Shown: positions 45,209-54,356 of the stretch, piece after piece
Layout of the letters: each line of letters starts with the position of its first letter
Numbering within the stretch: the first letter of the stretch is position 1
Source of the DNA: Verrucomicrobiota bacterium
GTDB lineage: Bacteria > Verrucomicrobiota > Verrucomicrobiia > Limisphaerales > J093
Assembly (NCBI GenBank): GCA_016716505.1
Contig: JADJWF010000006.1
Span: forward strand, 164,083-228,082
Length of the DNA stretch: 64,000 bases
Reading direction: 5' to 3'
Made by a program: the position numbers and the translations under genes
The notes under the pieces: generated by a model
Told to the model about the DNA's origin: nothing
Seen by the model: only the letters and a program-made list of their open reading frames with translations
Databases searched by the model: none

Positions 45209-45815
45209 CGCGGTCCCCTTCGTGCGAAAACCCTAACGCTTTGGACCATCCGGCCAAGCCGCTTCATGCCCCTATCTCTTCGCCGCTCACCCTGTCCCCA
45301 CCGTGGTCTGAACCCGGCGTGTGGCCATCCTCTGCACATCTGTCGGATGCCACGGCCCGAGACGCTGCTGCCCGCCACCCCACGGCGGGTGGGTGCTCGC
45401 CGCCCTTCGCCGCGACGGTCAGAACCCTTGGCTCTCCCGCAGATCCCCGCCTTCTTTGCCTCTTGGCGCTGTCACCTCGTTTGGTCATCCCGCGGACTCC
45501 GCACGCCCAATCCGGGTTTCTGCATGACGTGCGTATGGATCTGAGCCGTCGCACATCCCGGTGCTCGAACAAGTCCTGCACGGTCCGATTATTTCAGTTC
45601 GGGAAACGGAAACAGGAATTCGAGCACAACGAGAAGCCCCGCAGGGGTGAGCGAGCGGACGCGGGCGCATCAATTCCATGCCGCTTTCCGGCCAATGCGT
45701 GGCGAAATTGTGGCGGAAGGGGTCGGCGTTCACCCCTTTCGTCAGCCCCGCCCGCCGCTCCCCCGGCGGAGAGTGTTCCTACCTGGCCCGCCGGGATGAT
45801 CTCGACGCAGGGGCT
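45209..45815. other. Intergenic region, 607 bp
   Basis: It separates comF and the aminotransferase gene, both on the reverse strand, so it should hold the comF promoter and the 3' end of the peptidase-aminotransferase transcript. Short frames on both strands are rich in Arg, Ser and Pro and look non-coding. A small hairpin GCCCCGCAGGGGT is at about 45634. No RNA gene is recognised. Confidence 0.45.
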
Positions 45816-47072
45816 TCAACGAAGGGCCTCGCCGAGTCGCCTGATACCTTCCTCGATGTCGGCCGGGCTGGCGTTGCCGAAGCTCAGACGCAGTTCATCG
45901 TCCGGAATCGGGCGATTGGGATCAGCGCCGTAACAGAGACTGCCGGGCACGTAGAGGACTCCCGCTTCGAGCGCCCGCTTGAAGAGCGCCGATTTCAGCC
46001 CCGTCCGGATGCCCGGCAAGCGTGCCCAGATGTACATGCCTCCCAGCGGTTCCTGCCACTCGATCGAGGGAGGGAGATGCCGGCGGATGGCGCGGACGAG
46101 GCCGCGAGCTTTGCGCGCGTACCGACGCGGGAGCGTGGCGAGGTGGTCGGAGTACTCGGAGGAAGCCAGTGCGCGGGCGAGCAGGTGTTGCAGCAGGCTG
46201 GACGTGCCGAAGTCGTGATTCCCCTTCACCCGCGTAGCGGGACCCAGGAGGGTGGGTGGCAGAAAGCCGAAGCCCACGCGCACGCCGGTCGCGAAGGGCT
46301 TGCTGTAGGTTCCCAGGTGGATGACCCGCTCGCGGGCGCCGGGCAGCGTGAGTGCCGAGGGCACATCGTCGCCGGCGAAGCGCATTTCCCGGTAGGCGGC
46401 GTCCTCGAGCAGGTAGAGCCGGTGCCCGGCAGCTCGCTCGAAGCGACGGAGCAGCGCCAGAGCGCCCGCCTTCTTCGCGAGGCTGGTGGTGACGCCGGTC
46501 GGATTTTGGTAGTAGCTGAGGAGGTAGAGGAGTTTTACCCGTGGCAATTCGCCCCGTTGTTCGAGGTCTGTCAGCACCCGCTGCAGGTTGGCGAGATCGA
46601 GCCCGTCGTGTTCGAGTTTGATGCCCCGGCAGCGAACCCCGTGGCTTTGCAGGATGCTCAGATAGACGAAATAGGTCGGATCCTCGACCAGGACGATGTC
46701 ACCCGGGTTGCAAAGAATTTCCGTGACGAGGTAAAGGAGTTGTTGGGAGCCGTGGCCGATAAGAACGCGGTCCGGTGAATACCGGGGGTCGTTCGACGGG
46801 GCAGCGTCCAGTCCACGAATGCGCTCCGCAGTTCGTTGCCGGAGTTCGGGCAAGCCGGCGGTGGAACCATACTGCAGGGCTGGCTCAGCGGAGCGCCGGG
46901 CGGACAGCAGCCGGGTCAACAGCGCGCGCGTCTCGACCACCGGCAGCGTGGCGTTGTCAGTAAAGCCCGCGGCCAAACTGATGAGCCCCGGCCGAGACAG
47001 GGCGATCTCCATCAGCCATGAAATCGGGGGCGGCGCGGTGCGCTCGCCGAGGGCGGAAAGAGCGGAGTTCAC
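45816..47072 (-). CDS. PLP-dependent class I/II aminotransferase (LysN/2-aminoadipate-like)
   Basis: A 418-residue fold-type I aminotransferase. The segments ISLAAGFTDNATLP, LQYGSTAGLPELRQ, GHGSQQLLYLVTEILCNPGD and VEDPTYF match the LysN/kynurenine-aminotransferase II group, which lacks the GntR domain of MocR regulators. YYQNPTG binds the cofactor. LGTYSKPFATGVRVGF carries the Schiff-base lysine. The C-terminal GGMYIWARLP and LRLSFGNASPADIEEGIRRL complete the fold. A GTG start at 47072 is used; the upstream in-frame stretch is arginine-rich and lies over the peptidase gene. It follows that gene by 8 bp, so one transcript is likely. The natural substrate is unknown. Confidence 0.88.
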   Translation of the reverse strand: MNSALSALGERTAPPPISWLMEIALSRPGLISLAAGFTDNATLPVVETRALLTRLLSARRSAEPALQYGSTAGLPELRQRTAERIRGLDAAPSNDPRYSPDRVLIGHGSQQLLYLVTEILCNPGDIVLVEDPTYFVYLSILQSHGVRCRGIKLEHDGLDLANLQRVLTDLEQRGELPRVKLLYLLSYYQNPTGVTTSLAKKAGALALLRRFERAAGHRLYLLEDAAYREMRFAGDDVPSALTLPGARERVIHLGTYSKPFATGVRVGFGFLPPTLLGPATRVKGNHDFGTSSLLQHLLARALASSEYSDHLATLPRRYARKARGLVRAIRRHLPPSIEWQEPLGGMYIWARLPGIRTGLKSALFKRALEAGVLYVPGSLCYGADPNRPIPDDELRLSFGNASPADIEEGIRRLGEALR

Positions 47073-47080
47073 GTTGGTGG

Positions 47081-48361
47081 TTAGCTGTCCTCTGCTGCGG
47101 CGCCGCCCGTGAAAGCGCCGACGCCTTTGAACGGGATCAGCCGCAACAGAGCGAGGACATTCAAGGTGGCCTTGGGCACAAAGGAGTTCACCTCGACGTA
47201 CTCGGGCAACTTTGATCCGTTGCCGCTGCGCTCGGAGCAATGCCCGTGGTCACCGCGCGGACCGAGTCCATCCAGCGTGGGCACGGCGTCCCACAGGAGA
47301 TTGCCATCGCTCAGGCCGCCGCGCTCTTCCGCCACGAGCGGCATCCCGAGGTCTGACGCGGTGGCCCGCCACAGCTCGAAAAGGCGGTCGGTACCCGGGT
47401 TGCGCGGCCACGGGCGGCTCTCGCTGAGAATCTCGACGGCGACGCGGCAGGCAAAACCATCCGCGGAACTGCGGACGTCCCCGGGGCCGTTGAGGGCCAG
47501 CAGATCAGCCTTCGCTTGGGCGTACACGTCGGGCGAGAACGCGCGCAGTTCGCCCTCGGCGACCGCCTCGTGCGGCACCCGATTCAGCCCGGTGCCGCCG
47601 CGAATGCGGCCTGGGTTGAAGGTAAGCGCCCGGGTGTAATCGGTCAGTGCCGCCACCCGGTCCAGCGTGCGGCCGAGTTGCACGATCGCGTTCGCGCCGC
47701 GTTCATGCAGCGCGCCGGCGTGGGCACCGCGGCCTGTGACGGTGATCCGCCAGGTCGCCCGTCCTTTGCGGGCGACCACCAGGGCGCGTTGGTCGTTGAC
47801 CTTGCCCTCGGCTTCGAACACGAGGGCTGCCAGCGTGCCGGCGTCGCAGCGTCGGCGACACAGTTCGCCGAAATCGTGGGAGAGCGTTTCCTCGGACGAA
47901 TTGAAAAACAGTTTCCAGGTGATCTTTTGAAAGATGGCGGGGGCCAGTTCGTGCAGGGCGGCCAATACCAGCCACATCATGACGGTGCCGCCTTTGATGT
48001 CCTCGGTGCCCGGGCCGTAGATACGATTGCCCTCGGGTTGCCAGCGGAAGTTGTGTCGGGCCTCCTCCTCCGGCGGAAAGACGGTGTCCAAGTGCGAGAC
48101 CATCGCGATGCTGCGATGGGTGACGCCGGGTCGCGTGAGCACCAGGTGATCGCCCCACTGAGGATTGGCGGAAGGAACGAGTTCACCCGTGAATCCGAAG
48201 GGCGCAAAACTTTCGGCTGTCAGGCGTGCCAGCCGGTTCACGCCCTCGCGATTCTCGGTCCAGCTATTGATCTCCACCATCCGCCGCAGCAGATCCAGCG
48301 CGGCGGGAAGCTGGGAGGCGAGCCACGACTTCAGCTCGTCCGGCGGCAATTGTTTTCGCAT
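47081..48361 (-). CDS. M20-family metallopeptidase
   Basis: A 426-residue zinc hydrolase of the carboxypeptidase G2/ArgE/DapE type. The metal site is visible as MVSHLDTVF (His-x-Asp) and GPGTEDIKGG, where the aspartate bridges two zincs. The general base is in NSSEE. The dimerisation domain contains GRGAHAGALHERGANAI. A late GLGPRGDHGHCSE supplies the final histidine. It probably trims an N-acylated or C-terminal amino acid from a small peptide. The ATG at 48361 gives the correct MRKQLPPDEL opening. It is followed 8 bp later by an aminotransferase gene, suggesting shared amino-acid catabolism or recycling. Confidence 0.9.
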   Translation of the reverse strand: MRKQLPPDELKSWLASQLPAALDLLRRMVEINSWTENREGVNRLARLTAESFAPFGFTGELVPSANPQWGDHLVLTRPGVTHRSIAMVSHLDTVFPPEEEARHNFRWQPEGNRIYGPGTEDIKGGTVMMWLVLAALHELAPAIFQKITWKLFFNSSEETLSHDFGELCRRRCDAGTLAALVFEAEGKVNDQRALVVARKGRATWRITVTGRGAHAGALHERGANAIVQLGRTLDRVAALTDYTRALTFNPGRIRGGTGLNRVPHEAVAEGELRAFSPDVYAQAKADLLALNGPGDVRSSADGFACRVAVEILSESRPWPRNPGTDRLFELWRATASDLGMPLVAEERGGLSDGNLLWDAVPTLDGLGPRGDHGHCSERSGNGSKLPEYVEVNSFVPKATLNVLALLRLIPFKGVGAFTGGAAAEDS

Positions 48362-48509
48362 GGGCGGAGGATGGCAGAAGGGAAGGGGATTGACGATGCG
48401 GAACCTCGGGGTCGGGCAGGAGGGTTGCGACAAGCAGACCGACGTCCATGAGCGGTTGGACCGGCGCCGGGGCAGACGCGAGTTCGTGGCTCCAGTCCAA
48501 GGCGGGCGA

Positions 48510-50099
48510 TCAGGCGGCTTCCGGTTCGATGCCGAGGCGCTTCTGAATCTGCTCCAAGGGCACGCCCTTGGTCTCGGGCACCATCACGCGCACCCAGATC
48601 AGTTGCAGCACCATCATCCCGCAGAAAAATAGAAACACGTAGCCGGGCGCGAAAGCGGTGACGACTTTCGGAAACACGCTGGTCAGGAAGGCAGCGAAGA
48701 CCCAGTGGGTGAAGCTGCCGAGCGCCTGCCCTTCGGCGCGATGCCGATTGGGAAAGATCTCCGCGATGAACACCCAGATCACCGCGCCCTGACCGACGGC
48801 ATGGGCCGCGATGAAGGCAAAGATGGACACCAGCACGACGAGGCCACCCGTGCCGGCGGCGTCAGACGCTTGCTTCAGAATCGCCGTGGCGGCGGCTTTG
48901 ACGCCGGCGGGCGAGGCATCGTCCGGAATATCGGGAGCGGCTCCCGGGTAGCCAGGAGCCTTCAGCGCGTCGGTGAGGGCGGCGCGGGCCGAGGCGAGTT
49001 TCGCCTCGAGTTCTGCGGCGCTCGCCGGGGGCGCGGCCTCCCACTTCCCGGCCAGGTCGCGCACCGCGATGGCGGCGGAGGCGACCTTGAACTGCGGCGC
49101 GTAGGTGAAGAAGGCCAGCGCGCACACGCCCAGCGAGACGATGTAGCCAACGGAACCGATGTAGAGCAGGGTGCGCCGGCCGAGGCGGTCAATGAGCCAC
49201 AGTCCCACAAAGGTAAAGACGAGGTTCGTCACGCCGATGCCGACGGACTGCAGCAGGGAGGCGCTGGCGTCCAAGCCTGTCAGCCCGAAGATGCGCGGCG
49301 CGAAGTACAGAACGGCGTTGATGCCGGAGAGCTGGTTGAAGAACGCGATGAGAAAGGCCAGCAGGATGGGCCCGCGGAGGCGCCGGGTCCAGAACCCGGC
49401 AGAGGACCGGCGTTCCGAGGAGGCGGCCGCGATTTCATCGGCGTGCGCTTCGAGTTCGGAGGGCGAGGCCTCGGGCTCGATCAGCCGAAGCACCGCAACG
49501 CCCGCTGCCCGATCGCCTTTTCGGCCCAGCAACCAGCGGGGGCTCTCCGGGAGGCCCAGACAAAGCGCGGTGTAGAGAAACGCCGGGATGGCCTCGACGC
49601 CGAGCATCCACCGCCAGGCGTTGTCGCCAACGCCACCGAGCAGGGCGTTGCTCAGGAACGCCACGAGGATGCCAAACACGATGTTGAACTGGAACATGCC
49701 CGCCAGCCGGCCGCGGCGGCCGGGCGGCGAGATTTCCGAGATGTAAAGGGGCGCGGCGACAGTGGAAATGCCCACACCGAGGCCCCCGATGAACCGCGCG
49801 AGGCTGAAGGTGTACACGTCCGTGGCCAGGCCGGACCAGACCGCGGACACGAAATACAAGATGCCGATCCAGAGCAGGGTTCGTCGCCGGCCAAACCGGT
49901 CGGTCGGCCAGCCGCCGATCAACGAACCGAGCACCGTGCCGTACAGCGCGGAGGCCATCGCGAAGCCGTGCAGGCCGGGGCTCAGATTCCATAGCGACTG
50001 AATCGTTTGTTCCGCGCCGGAGATGACCACCGTGTCAAAGCCGAAGAGAAATCCCGAGAGCGCGGAGGAAAGGGACCAGAAAAAGATGCGGTGCTTCAT
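48510..50099 (-). CDS. MFS sugar porter with a long periplasmic loop
   Basis: A 529-residue, 12-helix inner-membrane proton/sugar symporter of the XylE/GLUT type. Diagnostic pieces are GFLFGFDTVVISGA in TM1, DRFGRRRTLL, the RGRLAG motif, PESPRWLLGRKG after TM6, FFNQLSGINAVLYFAPRIF in TM7, DRLGRRTLL and PETKG at the end. Between the ninth and tenth helices an insertion of about 75 alanine-rich residues (about 355-430) replaces a loop that is usually much shorter. That loop faces the periplasm. The substrate is probably a pentose or hexose. It is monocistronic, between hemB and the peptidase gene. Confidence 0.92.
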   Translation of the reverse strand: MKHRIFFWSLSSALSGFLFGFDTVVISGAEQTIQSLWNLSPGLHGFAMASALYGTVLGSLIGGWPTDRFGRRRTLLWIGILYFVSAVWSGLATDVYTFSLARFIGGLGVGISTVAAPLYISEISPPGRRGRLAGMFQFNIVFGILVAFLSNALLGGVGDNAWRWMLGVEAIPAFLYTALCLGLPESPRWLLGRKGDRAAGVAVLRLIEPEASPSELEAHADEIAAASSERRSSAGFWTRRLRGPILLAFLIAFFNQLSGINAVLYFAPRIFGLTGLDASASLLQSVGIGVTNLVFTFVGLWLIDRLGRRTLLYIGSVGYIVSLGVCALAFFTYAPQFKVASAAIAVRDLAGKWEAAPPASAAELEAKLASARAALTDALKAPGYPGAAPDIPDDASPAGVKAAATAILKQASDAAGTGGLVVLVSIFAFIAAHAVGQGAVIWVFIAEIFPNRHRAEGQALGSFTHWVFAAFLTSVFPKVVTAFAPGYVFLFFCGMMVLQLIWVRVMVPETKGVPLEQIQKRLGIEPEAA

Positions 50100-50215
50100 G
50101 AGATGGCGGTGACGCGCCCGAAGGCTACCCTACGAGGGGAGCGGAGTTCAACCCGCCGGACGGGCAGCCGCGGAGGAGGTCGGGCAAGGTCGGGCGCAGT
50201 CCGCGGGAACCCTGC

Positions 50216-51223
50216 TCAGGACCCTTTCAGCCAGCGGGCCATTTCCACGGCGGCGTAAGTAATGAGGATGTCTGCCCCCGCGCGACGAATGGCGAGCAGG
50301 GCTTCCGTCATCACGGCGCGCTCGTCGAGCCAGCCCTTCTCCGCGGCCGCTTTGATCATGCTGAATTCGCCGCTGACGGCATAGGCGGCCGTCGGGTAGC
50401 CAAAGGTGGTTTTGACGCGGTACACCAGGTCGAGGTAGGCGAGCGCCGGCTTGACCATGACGATGTCCGCGCCCTCCTGGATGTCCGAGGCGACCTCGCG
50501 CAGCGCCTCGTCTGCATTGGCAGCGTCCATTTGGTAACTGCGCCGGTCGCCGAATTTGGGGGCGCTTTCGGCCGCCTCGCGGAAGGGCCCGTAGAAAGCC
50601 GAGGCAAATTTTGCGGCGTAGGACATGATCGGCGTCTCGGTGAATCCCGCCGCATCGAGGGCCGTGCGGATGGCTCCGACCCGTCCGTCCATCATGTCGC
50701 TGGGGGCGACGATGTCCGCCCCGGCCTCGGCGTGGCTCACGGCGGCCCGCGCCAGCAGCTTGAGGGTCGGATCGTTCAAGATGCGAGCGCCGCGCGAGTG
50801 AGCGTGGACGATCCCGCAGTGGCCGTGGCTCATGTACTCGCACAGGCACACATCGGTGATCACCAGGAGGTCCGGCAACTCGCGCTTGAGGAGGCGGATC
50901 GCCTGCTGGACAACGCCCTTCGTTGCGTACGCCCCCGAGGCCTTCTCATCCTTCCGATCCGGAATGCCGAACAGCAGCACGGCCGGGATGCCTGCGGCGT
51001 GGGCGGTGGTTGCCTCTGTCAGCAATTCATCGGGTGAAAGCTGGCATACGCCGGGCATCGAGCCGATGGGATGCCGCACCTTCCGGCCGCTGCGCACAAA
51101 GAGCGGCAGGACGAACTGGTCAGCGGTCAGGCGCGTCTCCGCGACCAAGCGGCGCAGGGCAGGGGACTGCCGGAGACGGCGACCACGGTAGGCCGGGAAG
51201 CGGGCCACAGCGTCGTAAGTCAT
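50216..51223 (-). CDS. hemB: Porphobilinogen synthase (delta-aminolevulinate dehydratase)
   Basis: A 335-residue enzyme that condenses two 5-aminolevulinate molecules to porphobilinogen in heme synthesis. The two catalytic lysines are in YAAKFASAFYGPFRE and MVKPALAYLD. The cysteine-rich stretch VCLCEYMSHGHCG matches the zinc-binding form of the enzyme. RRSYQMDAANADEALREV and PDRKDEKASGAY are further family blocks. It starts with ATG 9 bp after hpnJ, so it appears to be the last gene of the hpnH-hpnJ-hemB transcript. That link of heme and hopanoid genes is unusual but may be a convenience of packing. Confidence 0.97.
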   Translation of the reverse strand: MTYDAVARFPAYRGRRLRQSPALRRLVAETRLTADQFVLPLFVRSGRKVRHPIGSMPGVCQLSPDELLTEATTAHAAGIPAVLLFGIPDRKDEKASGAYATKGVVQQAIRLLKRELPDLLVITDVCLCEYMSHGHCGIVHAHSRGARILNDPTLKLLARAAVSHAEAGADIVAPSDMMDGRVGAIRTALDAAGFTETPIMSYAAKFASAFYGPFREAAESAPKFGDRRSYQMDAANADEALREVASDIQEGADIVMVKPALAYLDLVYRVKTTFGYPTAAYAVSGEFSMIKAAAEKGWLDERAVMTEALLAIRRAGADILITYAAVEMARWLKGS

Positions 51224-51232
51224 CGAACCAGG

Positions 51233-52681
51233 TTACGCCGACGCTTTCGCCGCGGCGAGATCGCTTCGCCGTTGCGCCATGCTCTTGAAGAACTCGTACC
51301 CCTCCCGCAGCCGCCGGACGCACACGTCCTTGTCCTCCAGCATGGTCTTGACGATGCGCAGGATGGGCTTCGGGCGCAGGTAGTAGCGGTGGTAGAAGCG
51401 CTCGACGGCCTCGAAGATTTCCTCCTTCGTGAGGTTCGGGTACTCCAGCGAGGACTCCTGGAAACCATCCTCGTGGACGATGTCCGTCTTGTCGCGCTTG
51501 ACGAACCAGCCGTTGAGGCGCGCCTGCTCGTACAGTTCGGTGCCGGGATAGGGAGCGGCGAGGCTCACCTGCATGGAGAAAACGTCGAGTTCCTGGGCGA
51601 AGCGGATCGTTTCCTCGATCGTCTCGCGGGTCTCCACCGGCAGACCGAGGATGAAGGTGCCGTGGATGACGACGCCGGCCTTGTGGCAGTCGCGCGTGAA
51701 ACGGCGCATCTCCTCGGTGGTCACGCCCTTCTTGATGTTCTTGAGAATCTGTTCGTTGCCCGATTCGTAGCCGACCAAAAACAGCCGGAGACCGCCGTCC
51801 TTCATCTGTCGGATGGTCTCGTAGTCGAGGTTCGCGCGGCTGTTGCAACTCCAAGTCAGGCCCAGCGGCGCAAGCTTCTTTGCGATCTCGCGGGCGCGCG
51901 GCAGGTTGGCGGTGAAGGTGTCGTCGTCGAAGAAAAACTCCTTCACCTGCGGGAAGAGCCGTTTCATGTAGGCCATTTCGTCGGCGACGTTCTGCGCCGA
52001 GCGCACGCGGTATTTGTGGCCGCCGATGGTTTGGGGCCAGAGGCAGAAAGTGCATTGGGCCGGGCAGCCCCGGCCAGTGTACATGCTGACGTACGGATGC
52101 AGGAGGTAGCCGATGAAGTACTTCTCGATTTGCAAATCGCGCTTGTACACGTCTGCCACCCAGGGCAGCGAGTCCATGTCGGTGATCAGCTCCCGCTCCG
52201 GGTTGTGGCGGATTTTGCCGTCGCCGTCCCGGTAGCTCAGGCCGGCGATGTCCTTAAAGGGCCGGCCCTCGGCGACTTCCTTGCAGGTGAAGTCGAACTC
52301 CTTGCGCCCCACCCAGTCAATGGCCGGTGACGCCTTGAGCGTCTCGGTGGGCAACACGGCGGCGTGTGCTCCCACGAAGCCGATCTTCGTGTCCGGCCGC
52401 CGGGCTTTGATGGCTTCGGCGACCTTGCAGTCGTTGTGCAACGACGGGGTGCTGGTGTGGATGATGACGTGATCGTAGCTCTCGGCGATCTGCAGGCACT
52501 CGTCGCGGCCGATGCCGTGGGGCGGACAGTCGAGGAGCCTGGAATCCGGCACCAAGGCGGCGGGCTGGGCCAGCCAGGTGGGGTACCAAAAGCTGGTGAC
52601 CTCGCGGCGCGCCTGGTAGCGCGATCCAGCACCGCCGTCGAAGCCGTCAAAACTGGGAGGAGACAGGAAGAGGGTCCTCAT
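51233..52681 (-). CDS. hpnJ: HpnJ, B12-binding radical SAM hopanoid enzyme
   Basis: A 482-residue cytoplasmic or membrane-associated enzyme. The N-terminal half (about 1-150) is a B12-binding-like Rossmann domain. The radical SAM core follows, with the cluster motif GRGCPAQCTFC (C-x3-C-x2-C) at about 205-215. LFLVGYESGNEQILKNIKKGV and HGTFILGLPVETRETIEETI are typical of HpnJ. In studied systems HpnJ converts glucosaminyl-bacteriohopanetetrol into the cyclitol ether. The opening MRTLFLSPPSFDGFDGGAGSRY is a strong HpnJ feature and fixes the ATG at 52681. It lies between hpnH (43 bp upstream) and hemB. Confidence 0.93.
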   Translation of the reverse strand: MRTLFLSPPSFDGFDGGAGSRYQARREVTSFWYPTWLAQPAALVPDSRLLDCPPHGIGRDECLQIAESYDHVIIHTSTPSLHNDCKVAEAIKARRPDTKIGFVGAHAAVLPTETLKASPAIDWVGRKEFDFTCKEVAEGRPFKDIAGLSYRDGDGKIRHNPERELITDMDSLPWVADVYKRDLQIEKYFIGYLLHPYVSMYTGRGCPAQCTFCLWPQTIGGHKYRVRSAQNVADEMAYMKRLFPQVKEFFFDDDTFTANLPRAREIAKKLAPLGLTWSCNSRANLDYETIRQMKDGGLRLFLVGYESGNEQILKNIKKGVTTEEMRRFTRDCHKAGVVIHGTFILGLPVETRETIEETIRFAQELDVFSMQVSLAAPYPGTELYEQARLNGWFVKRDKTDIVHEDGFQESSLEYPNLTKEEIFEAVERFYHRYYLRPKPILRIVKTMLEDKDVCVRRLREGYEFFKSMAQRRSDLAAAKASA

Positions 52682-52724
52682 GGCAGAGACAATCGTCGCG
52701 AAGGCCAGGGAGCGGGTTACGGAG

Positions 52725-54116
52725 TCAGGTCTGCTTCGCGGTTTGCACCTTGGCCAGCAGGGCTTCGCGTTCACTGGTGTCGCCCGAGCCGCAGAAGGAG
52801 CCGGCGTGCGGGCTTTCCACGCCATTTGGATGCGGTGTGCCGCAAGCGGTGGCCTTGAGAGCGGCCTTGGCCTCGGCGAGATGCCCTTTGCCGATCGAGG
52901 CGCCGTTGAAAGCCTGGATTTCGTGGCCGCGCTCGTAACGCGGCGGCCGGGGCCAGAAGTTGTACTTGAAGTTCTTCCAGTGGTCGCCGCGCTGGTAGTT
53001 CGTGCCCAGGGCGCCGCTCGGATCGTAGCCGCAGTGGACCATGCAGTTCTCGCAACGCGGGTCGCGAGCGACCCCGTTGACGACGCCGTATTTCTCCCAG
53101 TCCACCTTTTCGAGCATCTCGCGATAGGTCGGGTAGTGGCCGTCGGTCATGAGGTAACACGGCGCCTTCCACCCCTTGACGTTGTACGTGGGGATGGCCC
53201 ACGCCGTGCAGGTGAGCTCACGTTTACCAGCCAGAAACTCCTGGTACACCGGGGTGCCGAAAATGGTGAACGCCTTGCCCCAGTCGAGAATGCGGGAAAA
53301 CTTCTCGACGGTCATCTTCCGGGTCAGGAAAAAGTCTTCCGGGCGCTTCCCAAGCCGTTTCATCATGTCCTTCTTGGCGGCATCGTAATCATAGCCGGGC
53401 GAAATCGTGTGGCCATCCACCCCGAGCCAGGAGAAGAACCGGAACATGTCCTCAATCTCCCGCACGTCGGTTTCACGATAGACCGTCGTGTTCGTGGCGA
53501 CCTGGAAGCCCAGTCGCTTGGCCATCTTGATGGCCTCGACGCACTCCTTGAAAACGCCCTCGCGTTCGACGATCAGGTCATGGGTGTACTCGAGGCCATC
53601 CACGTGGACGTTCCAGTACATCCACTGAGTGGGGCGGATCACGGGGCGGCCGTCGCGCTTGCCCTGCCGGATCGTCTCGGCCTGCTTTGAAGAGATGAGT
53701 CCCTGATCGAGCAGGTCCTTGAGCGTGGGCTCCAGTGCTGGCGAGTAGCTGGCGGCGAGGTAATCCACCATCTTCTTCCGCATGAACATCCCGTTCGTGC
53801 AGATGTACACGATGCGGCCCTGCTGGAGCAGACCGTTCACCAGCTCTTCGATCTGGGGATAGATCAGCGGTTCACCGCCGCAGATGGAGACCATCGGCGC
53901 GTCGCAATCGTTTGCCGCCGCGAGGCATTGGTCCAGCGGCACCATGTCCTTCAGGCTGGTGGAATACTCGCGGATGCGGCCGCAGCCGGTGCAGGTCAGG
54001 TTGCAGGTATGCAGGGGTTCCAACTGCAGCACCATGGCGAACTTGGGGGTTCGCCGGAGCTTGTGCTTGATGATGTGCGCGGCGATTTTCGCCGACAGAG
54101 CGAACGGAAAACGCAT
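52725..54116 (-). CDS. hpnH: HpnH, adenosylhopane-forming radical SAM enzyme
   Basis: A 463-residue radical SAM enzyme that joins the 5'-deoxyadenosyl group to diploptene, the first side-chain step of extended hopanoids. CNLTCTGCGR gives the cluster cysteines at 38, 42 and 45. VSICGGEPLIYP, YICTNGMFM and WNVHVDGLEYTHD are signature segments. The C-terminal cysteine region TCTAWAIPTYNVKGWKAPCYL and CENCMVHCGYDPSGALG is also typical. The protein is longer than usual (about 330-390): it has a helical insertion at about 125-165 and a tail of about 60 residues after HEIQAFNG. Upstream by 15 bp is a small lipoprotein gene. Confidence 0.94.
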   Translation of the reverse strand: MRFPFALSAKIAAHIIKHKLRRTPKFAMVLQLEPLHTCNLTCTGCGRIREYSTSLKDMVPLDQCLAAANDCDAPMVSICGGEPLIYPQIEELVNGLLQQGRIVYICTNGMFMRKKMVDYLAASYSPALEPTLKDLLDQGLISSKQAETIRQGKRDGRPVIRPTQWMYWNVHVDGLEYTHDLIVEREGVFKECVEAIKMAKRLGFQVATNTTVYRETDVREIEDMFRFFSWLGVDGHTISPGYDYDAAKKDMMKRLGKRPEDFFLTRKMTVEKFSRILDWGKAFTIFGTPVYQEFLAGKRELTCTAWAIPTYNVKGWKAPCYLMTDGHYPTYREMLEKVDWEKYGVVNGVARDPRCENCMVHCGYDPSGALGTNYQRGDHWKNFKYNFWPRPPRYERGHEIQAFNGASIGKGHLAEAKAALKATACGTPHPNGVESPHAGSFCGSGDTSEREALLAKVQTAKQT

Positions 54117-54131
54117 AGGGGATGGCAGCGA

Positions 54132-54341
54132 CTAGCCGGCGTGATCCGGCTGAGCATTGGAGCCGCCGGTGGGCCCTGGTTCGACAGGGTTGTGAGTGGG
54201 ACGGTCGTTTTTGCCCACACCCGGCAGCAACAGCATCATGGGTGAGAAGCTTGGCGAGGCCGATACTCCGCCGCAGCCGCAGAGCAGCACGCCCGAGGCG
54301 AGCAAAGTTGCCAGCACCGCCTGGCTCCAGCTAATCTTCAC
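54132..54341 (-). CDS. Small lipoprotein at the head of the hopanoid operon
   Basis: A 69-residue protein from a GTG start. The signal sequence (SWSQAVLATLLASGVLLCGC) ends in a lipobox with cysteine near residue 21 or 23. The mature part is a short, proline/glycine-rich, largely unstructured tail (LLLPGVGKNDRPTHNP). I do not recognise a family. It is 15 bp before hpnH on the same strand and so appears to be the first gene of the lipoprotein, hpnH, hpnJ, hemB operon. Only 15 bp separate its start from that of the divergent gene. Confidence 0.65.
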   Translation of the reverse strand: MKISWSQAVLATLLASGVLLCGCGGVSASPSFSPMMLLLPGVGKNDRPTHNPVEPGPTGGSNAQPDHAG

Positions 54342-54356
54342 GCGGTCACTCTAGGC

